A stretch of DNA of 64,000 nucleotides from Microbacterium yannicii PS01 (GTDB taxonomy: Bacteria; Actinomycetota; Actinomycetes; Actinomycetales; Microbacteriaceae), in NCBI RefSeq assembly GCF_000304335.1, contig NZ_CAJF01000006.1:62001-126000 (forward strand). Reading direction: 5' to 3'. The position numbers and the translations under genes are program-made. The notes under the pieces were generated by a model. The model was given only the letters and a program-made list of their open reading frames with translations. It did not search any database and had not been told where the DNA came from. Of the stretch, positions 16,825 through 25,085 are shown piece by piece (the first letter of the stretch is position 1; each line of letters begins with the position of its first letter).

Positions 16825-18360
16825 TCAGAGCGACAGCACGCCTCCCTGGTCGCGCAGCGCGCTCTGCAGGTCGTCCACGTCGACATCCTGCACGGCCTGC
16901 CGCCGCCGCGCCGCGGCCGCCGCGGCCAGCCCGGCGGCGTGGCCGAGCATCTGGTACTGCGGCTCCATGCGGACCGATGAGAATGCGACGTGCGATGCCA
17001 AGATGCACACCGCCGCGACGAGGTTCGAGCACTCGTCCCGTCGAGGGACGAGTGCCGAGTAGCCGATCCCGTACACCGGCACCGGAACCGACAGGTAGCC
17101 CTCGTTCACCACCATCGCGATCGGCTGCGGATGCTCGTGCACCCACCGCCAGGTGCGCTGCACCTCGCGGATGTCCAGGTGGTACGACCCGAGGGCGACC
17201 ACGTCGCGGGGCACCGCTCCCGCGCGCAGCTCGTGCTCGGTCAGGACGACGTGCGAGACCATACGACGCGCCTCACGCACGTACAGCTGGTGGGGCAGGT
17301 GACCGGTGTCGGCGAATTCGTCGGCCGGAAGCCCCCACTCCTGCATGCCGCGGCGCACCTCGGCAGGGACGGCCGGATCATTCGCGAGGAACCAGAGGAA
17401 GTCCTCGGCATGGTGCAGATGATGCCGGCGGATCTGCTCACGGCGGAGGGCATCGGCATCCGGGTACTCCCACGCGCTCCCGTCGAGCACGCTCAGCGAG
17501 AACGGTCCGAGCGAGTTGCCGTCGGCCTTGCCGCCGGGAAGGTTCGGCTCCAGGCCGACGTACCGGCCCGCGGGATGCACGTCGCCGCGTCGTTCGGCGT
17601 CGGCGAAGATCCGCCGGCCGAGCTCCCACCGGGCGTCGTCGTAGCCGTCGCGCCGGCGGAAGGGGATGCGGTCAGCCGCCCGCGAGAGGCAGACGCGGTA
17701 GCCGAACGACATGACACCGCCGTCGCCGTGCCCGACCTCCGCCATCGGCGCCGGCTTGATCTGCGGCAGCAGTTCGCCCTCTCGCAGACCGGCCGGGTCA
17801 TCGCGGAACGGCGAGATCCAGGGTGGCATGGCGTGGCGGCCCGGCACGACCTCACGACGGCCGGCGAACTGCTCGCCGTGGAGTGCGCGGGACTCGCGGC
17901 CGATGGCGTACGAGACGCCGGATGCCGCGAGCAGATCTCCCTCGTAGCTTGCGTCGACGAACACGGCAGCCGCCGCGCGCGTCCCGTCGCCGAAGGCCGC
18001 AGTGCGGATGCGGCCATCGTGCGTCTCGACGCCGACGAGCGGCGCGTGCATGACCACGGTCACGCCGGCCCGGTCGAGCCAGCGCAGGAAGATCTCCTCG
18101 GCGACGTGCGGCTCGGGTCCCGCGTATCGACCGACCGGCACGCCGTAGTGCTCGGCCACGGCGGCCCGGAACTGGGCAGCCATGCCGCCCAGGGCTCGCG
18201 GGTCGCCGACGTCGGTATAGCCCAGGCCGCCGCTCGTCATGCCGCCGACATGTCGGCCCGGCTCCAGCAGGAGCACGCGCGCACCGGCTCGCGCGGCGGC
18301 CACCGCCGCGCAGACCCCTGCCGACGTGGCGCCGTAGACCGCGACATCCGCGTCGATCAT
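16825..18360 (-). CDS. FAD-dependent oxidoreductase (FAD_oxidored-type)
   Basis: 511-residue flavoprotein. The N-terminal dinucleotide-binding motif VAVYGATSAGVCAAVAAARAGA is followed by LLEPGRHVGGMTSGGLGYTD, a signature of the large family found in bacterial polysaccharide-use loci; a second FAD contact is FVDASYEGDLLAASG. The C-terminal LGHAAGLAAAAAARR also contacts FAD. No signal peptide is seen. It is divergent from the ABC importer operon and shares a 138-base control region whose right end carries a LacI-type operator. Members of this family oxidise sugars or act as putative dehydrogenases in glycan loci, but activities are rarely known. Confidence 0.82.
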   Translation of the reverse strand: MIDADVAVYGATSAGVCAAVAAARAGARVLLLEPGRHVGGMTSGGLGYTDVGDPRALGGMAAQFRAAVAEHYGVPVGRYAGPEPHVAEEIFLRWLDRAGVTVVMHAPLVGVETHDGRIRTAAFGDGTRAAAAVFVDASYEGDLLAASGVSYAIGRESRALHGEQFAGRREVVPGRHAMPPWISPFRDDPAGLREGELLPQIKPAPMAEVGHGDGGVMSFGYRVCLSRAADRIPFRRRDGYDDARWELGRRIFADAERRGDVHPAGRYVGLEPNLPGGKADGNSLGPFSLSVLDGSAWEYPDADALRREQIRRHHLHHAEDFLWFLANDPAVPAEVRRGMQEWGLPADEFADTGHLPHQLYVREARRMVSHVVLTEHELRAGAVPRDVVALGSYHLDIREVQRTWRWVHEHPQPIAMVVNEGYLSVPVPVYGIGYSALVPRRDECSNLVAAVCILASHVAFSSVRMEPQYQMLGHAAGLAAAAAARRRQAVQDVDVDDLQSALRDQGGVLSL

Positions 18361-18461
18361 CGGGCTGCCCTGCCGGCGAGCACAGGAGAAGCGGTTCGCG
18401 CAAGCCCGGTGACCATTCGACGCCCCGTGTCTACCCTCGCATCGTGACAGATGGGGAGCGG

Positions 18462-18517
18462 TTGCGGGGACGCGGAGTCCCGACGTATAGTCGCAAGCAT
18501 GTGGTAACGATGCCACA
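18462..18517 (+). promoter_or_regulatory. Promoter and LacI-type operator of the ABC importer operon
   Basis: TTGCGG (18462-18467) and TATAGT (18486-18491) are spaced by 18 bases. The operator TGTGGTAACGATGCCACA (18500-18517), nearly a perfect palindrome, covers the expected transcription start. It matches the sites near 1098 and 5850 and so links the importer to the LacI gene at 1183. Confidence 0.75.
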
Positions 18518-18537
18518 TCTCGATGTGGAGAAGTGAG

Positions 18538-18588
18538 ATGACGAACAACGATGCTCGCGAGCCCGCGGAACGCGGGGTTCGGCCATGA
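18538..18588 (+). CDS. Possible 16-residue leader ORF upstream of the ABC permease
   Basis: ATG at 18538 follows GGAGAAGTGAG and opens the frame MTNNDAREPAERGVRP, whose TGA overlaps the ATG of the first permease gene (ATGA). The permease itself has no good ribosome binding site, so it may be translated by coupling from this small ORF. The peptide has no hallmark residues. It may be a true small gene, a coupling device or chance. Confidence 0.4.
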   Translation: MTNNDAREPAERGVRP

Positions 18589-19586
18589 GCCTCACATCCC
18601 AGCCCGACGCCTACGTCGAGGCGCTGGAGGGTCGAGCCGAGAGCGGCGAGGGGAAGCGCAGGAAGAAGAAGCGCGCTCCCAAGGTCAAGACGCACTACAA
18701 CAAGCGCGAGGCCATCGCGGGCTACCTCTTCATCTCGCCCTGGATCATCGGCTTCCTCGTCTTCACCGCGGGCGCGATGGTCTACAGCCTCTACATCTCG
18801 TTCAGCAACTACAACCTGGCGACGAACACGGCACGACCGGTCGGCTTCGAGAACTACGCGCGCCTCTTCGAGGATCCCCGCGTGGGCGTCTCGCTGGCCA
18901 ACACACTGTTCTACGTGGTGATGGCCGTGCCGCTCGAGATCATCTTCGCGCTGGTGCTCGCCATGCTGCTCGACCGCGCCTCCCGCGCCGCCGGATTCTG
19001 GCGCACGCTGTACTACCTGCCGAAGATGACGCCCGCCGTCGCCACGGCGGCCGTCTTCTTCCTCCTGTTGAACGGCAACACGGGAGCGATCAACCAGGGA
19101 CTGCGGCTCATCGGCATCCAGGGTCCGCAATGGCTGGTCGATCCCGCGTGGGTCAAACCGAGCATCGTCATCATGACGCTGTGGACCGTCGCGGGCACGA
19201 TGGTGATCTTCCTCGCGGCGCTGAAGAACGTGCCGCGTGAGCTCTACGAGGTCGCCTCGCTCGACGGCGCGGGACCGATCCGCAAGTTCTTCTCGATCAC
19301 GCTCCCGATGATCTCGGGCGCCATGTTCTTCAACATCATCGTGCTCTCGATCGCGGCGTTCCAGGTGTTCGACCAGGCCTTCCTGCTGTTCTGGCGAGAT
19401 CAGAGCAACTCCTCGCCAGAGGCGTCCCTGTTCTATGCCATCTACCTGTTCCAGCAGGCCTTCCGGCAGTTCAACTTCGGTTTCGCCGCCGCCATGGCCT
19501 GGCTCCTGTTCGTGATCATCATGGTCATCACGGTGATCCAGGTGAAGTTCGGAAATCGCTTCGTCTACTACGAGGGAGACCGCTGA
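18585..19586 (+). CDS. ABC sugar transporter permease, MalF type
   Basis: 333-residue inner-membrane subunit of a carbohydrate importer. A basic cytoplasmic N-terminus (KRRKKKRAPKVK) precedes six predicted helices, the first at about residues 46-68. The EAA loop that contacts the ATPase is EVASLDGAGPIRKFFSITLP. It overlaps the next permease gene by one base (TGATG), and a binding protein gene follows. No ATPase gene is present, as usual in actinobacteria, where a shared MsiK-type ATPase serves several importers. The upstream operator suggests repression by the LacI at 1183, and the GH38-like gene downstream suggests mannose-containing oligosaccharides as cargo. Confidence 0.92.
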   Translation: MSLTSQPDAYVEALEGRAESGEGKRRKKKRAPKVKTHYNKREAIAGYLFISPWIIGFLVFTAGAMVYSLYISFSNYNLATNTARPVGFENYARLFEDPRVGVSLANTLFYVVMAVPLEIIFALVLAMLLDRASRAAGFWRTLYYLPKMTPAVATAAVFFLLLNGNTGAINQGLRLIGIQGPQWLVDPAWVKPSIVIMTLWTVAGTMVIFLAALKNVPRELYEVASLDGAGPIRKFFSITLPMISGAMFFNIIVLSIAAFQVFDQAFLLFWRDQSNSSPEASLFYAIYLFQQAFRQFNFGFAAAMAWLLFVIIMVITVIQVKFGNRFVYYEGDR

Positions 19587-20536
19587 TGTCGGCGTCGCTG
19601 CAGACCCCGGGCGTCGCCAGGCCCGTTCCCGAGGCGGCCACCGTCGCCGTCACCGTTCCTCAGCGCTCGCGCTGGCGCCGCAGCATGGCGCGGCCGAAGT
19701 CGCTCGTGGGCCGCATCGTCCTGACGATCGTGCTGATCGGATTCGGCCTGCTGTTCCTCTACCCGTTCGTGTGGCTGCTGTCGGCCAGCCTCAAGCCCCG
19801 CGGCGAGGTCTTCGACAACTCGCTCATCCCGAAGACGTGGATGCCCGAGAACTACGTCGAAGTCTGGAATCAGCTGCCGCTGCTGAGCTGGATGTGGAAC
19901 AGCGTCGCCATCGCGCTCCTCGCAGCCGGCGCCGTCGCGATCTCGAGCTCGATCGTCGCCTTCGGCTTCGCCTACTTCAAATTCCCGGGACGCGGCCTGC
20001 TCTTCGGGCTGGTGCTGGCGACCATGATGCTGCCGGGCGCCGTGACGATGATCCCGATCTACCTCATCTGGAAGGAGACGGGCTTCCTCGGCACGTGGGT
20101 TCCGCTGTGGGGCATGAACCTGTTCGGCTCGGCCTTCTACATCTTCTTGCAACGCCAGTTCTTCCTCGGTCTGCCGAAGGAGCTGTTCGAGGCCGCACGC
20201 CTGGACGGCGCGAGCTACTGGGGACTGTTCTGGCGCATCGCGATGCCGCTGTCGATCCCGTCGTTCGTGATCGTGCTCCTGTTCGAGTTCCAGGCGAGCT
20301 GGAACAATCTGCAGGCCGCGCTCATCTATCTGAACGCAGGAAGCGTCGAAGACTTCACGGCGCCACTGGGCATCGCGTACGCCATGACGAAGTACAGCCC
20401 CACGGCCGGAGGGCAGGGGGACTACCAGTACGTGATGGTCGCCTCACTCCTGGTGACGCTTCCGATGCTCATCATCTTCGCCTTCGGCCAGCGGTACTTC
20501 ATCGAAGGTGTCGCGACGCAGGGCCGGAAGGGATGA
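19586..20536 (+). CDS. ABC sugar transporter permease, MalG type
   Basis: 316-residue second membrane subunit of the same importer. Six predicted helices follow a ~55-residue cytoplasmic N-terminus; the first helix is LTIVLIGFGLLFLYPFVWLL. The EAA loop is EAARLDGASYWGLFWRIAMP. The C-terminal QRYFIEGVATQGRKG is typical of MalG-type permeases. Its ATG overlaps the TGA of the MalF-type gene, ensuring equal synthesis of the two subunits. The substrate is inferred only from the neighbouring glycosidases. Confidence 0.92.
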   Translation: MSASLQTPGVARPVPEAATVAVTVPQRSRWRRSMARPKSLVGRIVLTIVLIGFGLLFLYPFVWLLSASLKPRGEVFDNSLIPKTWMPENYVEVWNQLPLLSWMWNSVAIALLAAGAVAISSSIVAFGFAYFKFPGRGLLFGLVLATMMLPGAVTMIPIYLIWKETGFLGTWVPLWGMNLFGSAFYIFLQRQFFLGLPKELFEAARLDGASYWGLFWRIAMPLSIPSFVIVLLFEFQASWNNLQAALIYLNAGSVEDFTAPLGIAYAMTKYSPTAGGQGDYQYVMVASLLVTLPMLIIFAFGQRYFIEGVATQGRKG

Positions 20537-20612
20537 TCCGGATGCCGCAGGCGCACTGACTCGACACCCACCTTCACATCCACGAGAAAACACCCGATCG
20601 AAAGGGAAACAG

Positions 20613-21977
20613 ATGCGCAAGCGCATTATCGGAATCGCCGCCATCGCGGCGTCGGCCGTCGTGCTCGCCGGCTGCGGCGGCGGCGGCGGAAACGGCGGCG
20701 GCGGCGAGGCGGCGGACTTCTCCGCAGAGCCGACCGGCACCCTGAAGGCGTGGGGCTTCGAGAACGCGGACGATGTGGGCCAGTCGCGCGTCGACTATGC
20801 GGCCGAGCAGCTGACCGACGTCGAGGTCGACCTCGACGCCACCGCGTTCGACGCCCAGAAGTTCACCACCCGGATCGCGAGCGGCGACGTCCCGGACGTC
20901 GTGCAGATGGATCGGCGCTACGTCACGCAGTACGCGGCGCAGGACCTGATCATGCCCCTCGACGACTGCTTCGAGGCGCAGGGCGTGACGCCCGACGACT
21001 ACTGGTATCCGTTCGTCGTGGACGACGTCCGGTACGACGACGCGGTGTGGGCCGTGCCGCAGTTCTACCAGCCGCCGGCGATCATCCTGAACAAGCGGGT
21101 GATGGACGAGGCCGGTGTGACGAACGAGGAGATCGACACGTCGAACCCCGACGCCCTGCTGGGCGCCGTCGAGAAGATGTACCAGGAGTCGGGCGGCGTG
21201 CCCACGCGACTCGGCTTCGACCCGGTCTCCACCGGGCAGGCGCCGCTGTGGATCCTCGGCATGGGCGGGCAGCTGACCGACGAAGAGGGCGTGCCCACCC
21301 TCGACGATCCGGCCAACATCCCGGCCATCGAGCTGCTCAAGCAGATCAATGATGCTCAGGGCGGCTACGCGGCCGTGAAGAGCTTCACCGACTCGTTCGA
21401 CACCTTCGGCGAGAACAACCAGTTCGTCGCCGACCAGGTGGGTGCGCAGGTCAACGCCCAGTGGTACCCGAACGTGCTGTCGCCGTACGTGGATCAGATC
21501 CAGATCGAGGCGGTGCCGTTCAAAGACGCCGAGGGGAACCCCTTCTCGGTCTCCGGCGGCACGGCGTTCGTGATCCCGATGGGTGCCGAGAACGCGGCCG
21601 CCGCGTGCGCGTGGATGGTCGAGCTCACCAGCGAAGAGGCCTGGGCCGCTGCCGGCGAGGCGCGTGCCGAGACCCGCGCCGAGGACGGCGGCATCAACAC
21701 CGGCCTGTTCACCGGTTCGCCCGGCCCCGACCAGTCGATCCGCGAGGAGTACGTCGTGGAGTCGGGGAACGCGGGCTTCGACCAGACCATCTCGACGTAC
21801 TACGAGGTGCTGGACTACGGCCAGTCGTTCGGGTCGTCGCCGGCCGGTCAGGACATCCAGAACGAACTGAACAACGCCATCACTGCGGCGCTGCTCGGCG
21901 ACAAGACGCCCGAAGAGGCGCTGGCCGACGCGCAGGATGCCGCGATGCGGGCATACGACAACGCGACGGCGGGCTGA
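20613..21977 (+). CDS. Extracellular sugar-binding lipoprotein of the ABC importer
   Basis: 454-residue family 1 solute-binding protein. The signal peptide starts MRKRIIGIAAIAASAVVLAG and the lipobox places the lipidated Cys at 21, followed by a Gly-rich linker. The mature domain contains the usual inter-lobe segments such as PQFYQPPAIILNKRVMDEAG and SGGTAFVIPMGAENA. The ATG at 20613 has GAAAGGGA upstream. It is the third gene of the importer operon after a 76-base gap, which may allow a separate higher level of expression. A strong hairpin follows the stop codon. The bound sugar is unknown. Confidence 0.93.
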   Translation: MRKRIIGIAAIAASAVVLAGCGGGGGNGGGGEAADFSAEPTGTLKAWGFENADDVGQSRVDYAAEQLTDVEVDLDATAFDAQKFTTRIASGDVPDVVQMDRRYVTQYAAQDLIMPLDDCFEAQGVTPDDYWYPFVVDDVRYDDAVWAVPQFYQPPAIILNKRVMDEAGVTNEEIDTSNPDALLGAVEKMYQESGGVPTRLGFDPVSTGQAPLWILGMGGQLTDEEGVPTLDDPANIPAIELLKQINDAQGGYAAVKSFTDSFDTFGENNQFVADQVGAQVNAQWYPNVLSPYVDQIQIEAVPFKDAEGNPFSVSGGTAFVIPMGAENAAAACAWMVELTSEEAWAAAGEARAETRAEDGGINTGLFTGSPGPDQSIREEYVVESGNAGFDQTISTYYEVLDYGQSFGSSPAGQDIQNELNNAITAALLGDKTPEEALADAQDAAMRAYDNATAG

Positions 21978-22003
21978 TCCGCAACGCTCGCTCCAGGGAA
22001 CCA

Positions 22004-22031
22004 GGGCGGGTCGACTTCGGTCGACCCGCCC
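22004..22031 (+). terminator. Hairpin terminator after the binding-protein gene
   Basis: A perfect 12-bp stem (22004-22015 with 22020-22031, GGGCGGGTCGAC) closes a stable TTCG tetraloop and is followed by a pyrimidine-rich TTCTCCTTCCTT tract. It lies 27 bases after the binding-protein stop and before the GH38-like gene. It probably ends or attenuates the importer transcript, or protects its 3' end. Confidence 0.8.
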
Positions 22032-22088
22032 TTCTCCTTCCTTCGCTCCTCTTCCCATCCCTCGACCACCCGGGAACCTCACCTCGCC

Positions 22089-24593
22089 ATGTCCCTCCAG
22101 CAGATCCTTCTCATCGGCCACACCCACCACGACGTCGGCTACACCAACAGCCCTCGCCTGATCGACCGGATGCACGGGCGCATCGTCGATCGGGTGCTCG
22201 AGATCGCCCGTGAGCTCCCGGCGACCGGATCGGACGGCTTCCGCTGGACCTTCGAAGTGGCACGTCCGGTGCTCTCGTTCCTGCGCCGAGCGACGCCTGA
22301 TCAGGTGGCTCAGCTCGCGGACCTCTCGCGAACCGGCGCGGTCTCGGTGACCGGCGGGTACCTCAACATGACGCAGCTGCCCAGCTCCTTCGAGTTCGAC
22401 GCCGCCTACGAGCAGCTCGAGAGCATCCGCGCGGCCGGCATCGACATCCGCACTCAGCAGCACGGCGATGTCAACGGCCTCTCGTGGGGCGTCGTCGACC
22501 AGATGCGCGACGCCGGGCTGACCCGGCTGGTGATGGCTCTCAACCCCGACCACGGCCGCGCGCCGTTCACCCAGCCCAGCGGCTTCTGGTGGGAAGGGCC
22601 GTCGGGACGCCGTGTCTTCGTCTGGCTGTCGACGCACTACGGCTTCGGAGAGGAGTGGGGCATCGTCGACGGCGACGCAGTACGAGCCGAGGCCCGTATC
22701 GCGGAATTCGTCGACGAGCTCGAGAAGCGCCCGGACTATCCGTGGAGCACGGCGATCGTGCACGCGGGGAACGACAATCGCTGGCCGACCGCGCACTTCC
22801 TGGGCATCGTGCGTCACTGGAACGCGAGGCATCCCGAGCTTCCGATGCGCACGGCGACCATCGACGAGGCGCTCGACCAGCTCGAGTCGGAGGTCGAAGG
22901 CTTGGATGTGCCGACGGTGCGCGGTGAGTGGGCGGACTGGTGGTCGCACGGCCACGCCTCGACCGCGCGCGAGGTGGCGGTGTACCGCGAGGCCCGCTCG
23001 TTCGCCCGCGCCGCCCAGAGCACGCTCTCCCTCGCCGCGCTCAGCGGGTCGGTTCACGAGCCGGGCTTCGACGTCCTCGGCTATCGGCGCGGCCCGGTCC
23101 GCCTGCGATCCGACGACGAGGTCGCCGAGACGCTCCGCCACGTCGACGAGCAGCTGCTGCTGTACGGCGAGCACACGTGGGGCAGCTGGGAGACGTACTC
23201 CAAGCCCCACTCGACGTTCAGTCACTCGCATCACAACGCCAAGTCGGCGTTCGCCTACGAGGCCTTCGACCACGCGCGCGACCTCGCCATCGAAGGGTGG
23301 TTCCGCTACGCCTACGCCGATGGCGAGGATCCGGATGCCGCAGCCGAGGCCGCCGAGCGCGCGGGCGGCGACGAGGGCGGCGTGATCGTCGTGGTCAATC
23401 CCACCGAGGCGCCGCGGCGCGAGCTCGTGGATGTCGAGATCGGGGGAAGCCGTCGAGTCCGGACGCTGGCCGAGGTCGCGCCCTTCGGCGTCACGGTGCT
23501 GCCGGTTCCCGTTCCGCAGACCGAGGAGGCGGTGGAGGGGCCGATCGTCGCCGGCCGATATCGGGTGAGCGTCGATCCGGGGCGCGGCGGCATCGTGTCG
23601 CTCATCGACACGACGGACGGCCGTGAACTGGTGGATGCCTCGGCCGAGACGCCGCTGGGCGCGCTGGTCGACGAGCTCGTCGAGGCCGGGTCGCGGCACC
23701 CGATGATCACGACATCGCCGAAGCACTTCCATCCCGACCACCCGGGCCCGGGTTTCCTGCGCGCGGTGGCCACCGGCACGGAGCCCGTGCGCGTCCGCCG
23801 CAGCGGCGGGGTGACCGAGATCCGATGGGAGACGGCGACCCCCGGCATCCCGCGCGTGGTGTCGACGCTCGTGATCGCCGACCACGCCGCCGACGTCGAG
23901 CTCGACGTGCACGTGAGCAAGCCCGAGCGGTTCGAGCCCGAGAGCGTCTTCGTGTCGTTCCCGTTCGCTGTCGCCGAGCCGGACTTCCTCCTCGAGACGG
24001 CGGGCGCGGTGTTCGCGGCGGAGCGGGAGCAGCTGCCGGACACGAGCAAGGACTGGTACTCCATCCAGCACGCGGTGGGCATCGCGGGCGCCGACGCTGG
24101 TGTGCTCTGGGGCGCCATGGACGCCCCGCTGGTTCAGGTCGGCGGCTACCACACCGGCACGTGGGCGACGGCGCTCGACGCTCCGCGCGGGCACGTCCAC
24201 AGCTGGCTGATGAACAACCTCCACTTCACCAACTTCCAGGCGCGGCAGGAGGTCACGCGGCGGTTCCGCTACCGCTTCCGTCCCGTCAGCGCGTCGCCGT
24301 CGACGCCCGCCCCGACCAGGGCCGACGTGCGGCGGTACGGGCGGGATCTGCTCGAACCGCTGCAGGCGCGCCATGCGCCCCTCGCCCCTCGGCTCACGCG
24401 CGGCGACGCGCTTGCCGTCGAGCCCTGGCCCGAGCTGCTCGTCGAGCTGCGCCCGGTCGCCGACGGCGTCCGGGCGCGACTGCGCAACATCACCGATGCG
24501 CCGGTCCTCGCCAGGGTTCTCCAGGGACACGCCGCCCTGTCGGTCGAGGTGCCCCCAGCGGGCGTCGCGGACGTCACGCTTCGTCGGGCATGA
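22089..24593 (+). CDS. GH38-like glycosidase (alpha-mannosidase superfamily, DUF5054 type)
   Basis: 834-residue predicted cytoplasmic enzyme. The N-terminal GH38 barrel starts at once with the metal-binding LIGHTHHDVGYT (His11, Asp15), and QHGDVNGLSW provides Asp127 as candidate nucleophile; HSHHNAK supplies a further His-rich site. A long beta-rich C-terminal half (about 430-830) follows, as in alpha-mannosidases. Large GH38-like proteins of this kind are often only called DUF5054. No signal peptide is visible, so it likely acts on imported oligosaccharides. It sits directly behind the importer operon, past a hairpin, and probably trims the imported glycan. Activity on alpha-mannosides is the family expectation, not shown. 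Confidence 0.8.
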   Translation: MSLQQILLIGHTHHDVGYTNSPRLIDRMHGRIVDRVLEIARELPATGSDGFRWTFEVARPVLSFLRRATPDQVAQLADLSRTGAVSVTGGYLNMTQLPSSFEFDAAYEQLESIRAAGIDIRTQQHGDVNGLSWGVVDQMRDAGLTRLVMALNPDHGRAPFTQPSGFWWEGPSGRRVFVWLSTHYGFGEEWGIVDGDAVRAEARIAEFVDELEKRPDYPWSTAIVHAGNDNRWPTAHFLGIVRHWNARHPELPMRTATIDEALDQLESEVEGLDVPTVRGEWADWWSHGHASTAREVAVYREARSFARAAQSTLSLAALSGSVHEPGFDVLGYRRGPVRLRSDDEVAETLRHVDEQLLLYGEHTWGSWETYSKPHSTFSHSHHNAKSAFAYEAFDHARDLAIEGWFRYAYADGEDPDAAAEAAERAGGDEGGVIVVVNPTEAPRRELVDVEIGGSRRVRTLAEVAPFGVTVLPVPVPQTEEAVEGPIVAGRYRVSVDPGRGGIVSLIDTTDGRELVDASAETPLGALVDELVEAGSRHPMITTSPKHFHPDHPGPGFLRAVATGTEPVRVRRSGGVTEIRWETATPGIPRVVSTLVIADHAADVELDVHVSKPERFEPESVFVSFPFAVAEPDFLLETAGAVFAAEREQLPDTSKDWYSIQHAVGIAGADAGVLWGAMDAPLVQVGGYHTGTWATALDAPRGHVHSWLMNNLHFTNFQARQEVTRRFRYRFRPVSASPSTPAPTRADVRRYGRDLLEPLQARHAPLAPRLTRGDALAVEPWPELLVELRPVADGVRARLRNITDAPVLARVLQGHAALSVEVPPAGVADVTLRRA

Positions 24594-24644
24594 TGCGCCT
24601 CGGCGTGCGGAGTGCGTGCCGGTGCGCAGCGGTCGCTGCCTGAG

Positions 24645-24980
24645 TCAGATGTCGTCGGTCGAGGAGGCGCCGTCCCAGTCCGCACCGAAGGCCGGCTCGG
24701 TCTCGACGACGGCGGTCGGGGTCAGCCGGCCGGCCTTCGCGTCGAGCTCGCCGATGACCGCCTCGTCGACGAGCTCCGGATGGTCGGTGTCGGCGTCCTG
24801 GGCCACGATCTGGCTGGCCGGGCCGATGAGCACCATGACCTCGACGACCGAGCCGTCGTCCCCGACGGCCGGCACCGCTATGGTCTCGGCCTGCCCGGCC
24901 TCGGCCAGCGCCCCGCTGTATCTCATCAGCGCCGCGGCGATCCTGTCGCCGGTCAGGAACTCGGTGCCCGCGTAGATCAC
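24645..24980 (-). CDS. Small conserved-looking hypothetical protein
   Basis: 111 residues beginning MIYAGTEFLTGDRIAAALMR, an alpha/beta protein with an acidic C-terminus, no membrane segment and no recognised family. Two GTG codons are possible; the inner one at 24980 is preferred because AGGAG lies 8 bases before it, while the outer one at 24989 directly abuts that element. A TAGCGT box about 60 bases upstream (25054-25049) may be its promoter. It is convergent with the GH38-like gene and follows helR on the same strand with a 105-base gap. No function is proposed. Confidence 0.65.
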   Translation of the reverse strand: MIYAGTEFLTGDRIAAALMRYSGALAEAGQAETIAVPAVGDDGSVVEVMVLIGPASQIVAQDADTDHPELVDEAVIGELDAKAGRLTPTAVVETEPAFGADWDGASSTDDI

Positions 24981-25085
24981 CCTTTTCACTCCTCGGTTCT
25001 ACGCCCTCCGTGTGGAAAACCACCCGGGGTTGCACCCTGTCGGCGAACACGCTAGAAAGCGGCTCCTCACGCGGGCGCCGCGAGG

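Noticed and set aside
20574..24530. A 1318-codon open frame on the minus strand opposite the binding-protein and GH38-like genes
   Set aside because: It mirrors two well-supported plus-strand genes, has no domain, and arises from the strong third-position G/C bias, which removes stops from the opposite strand.
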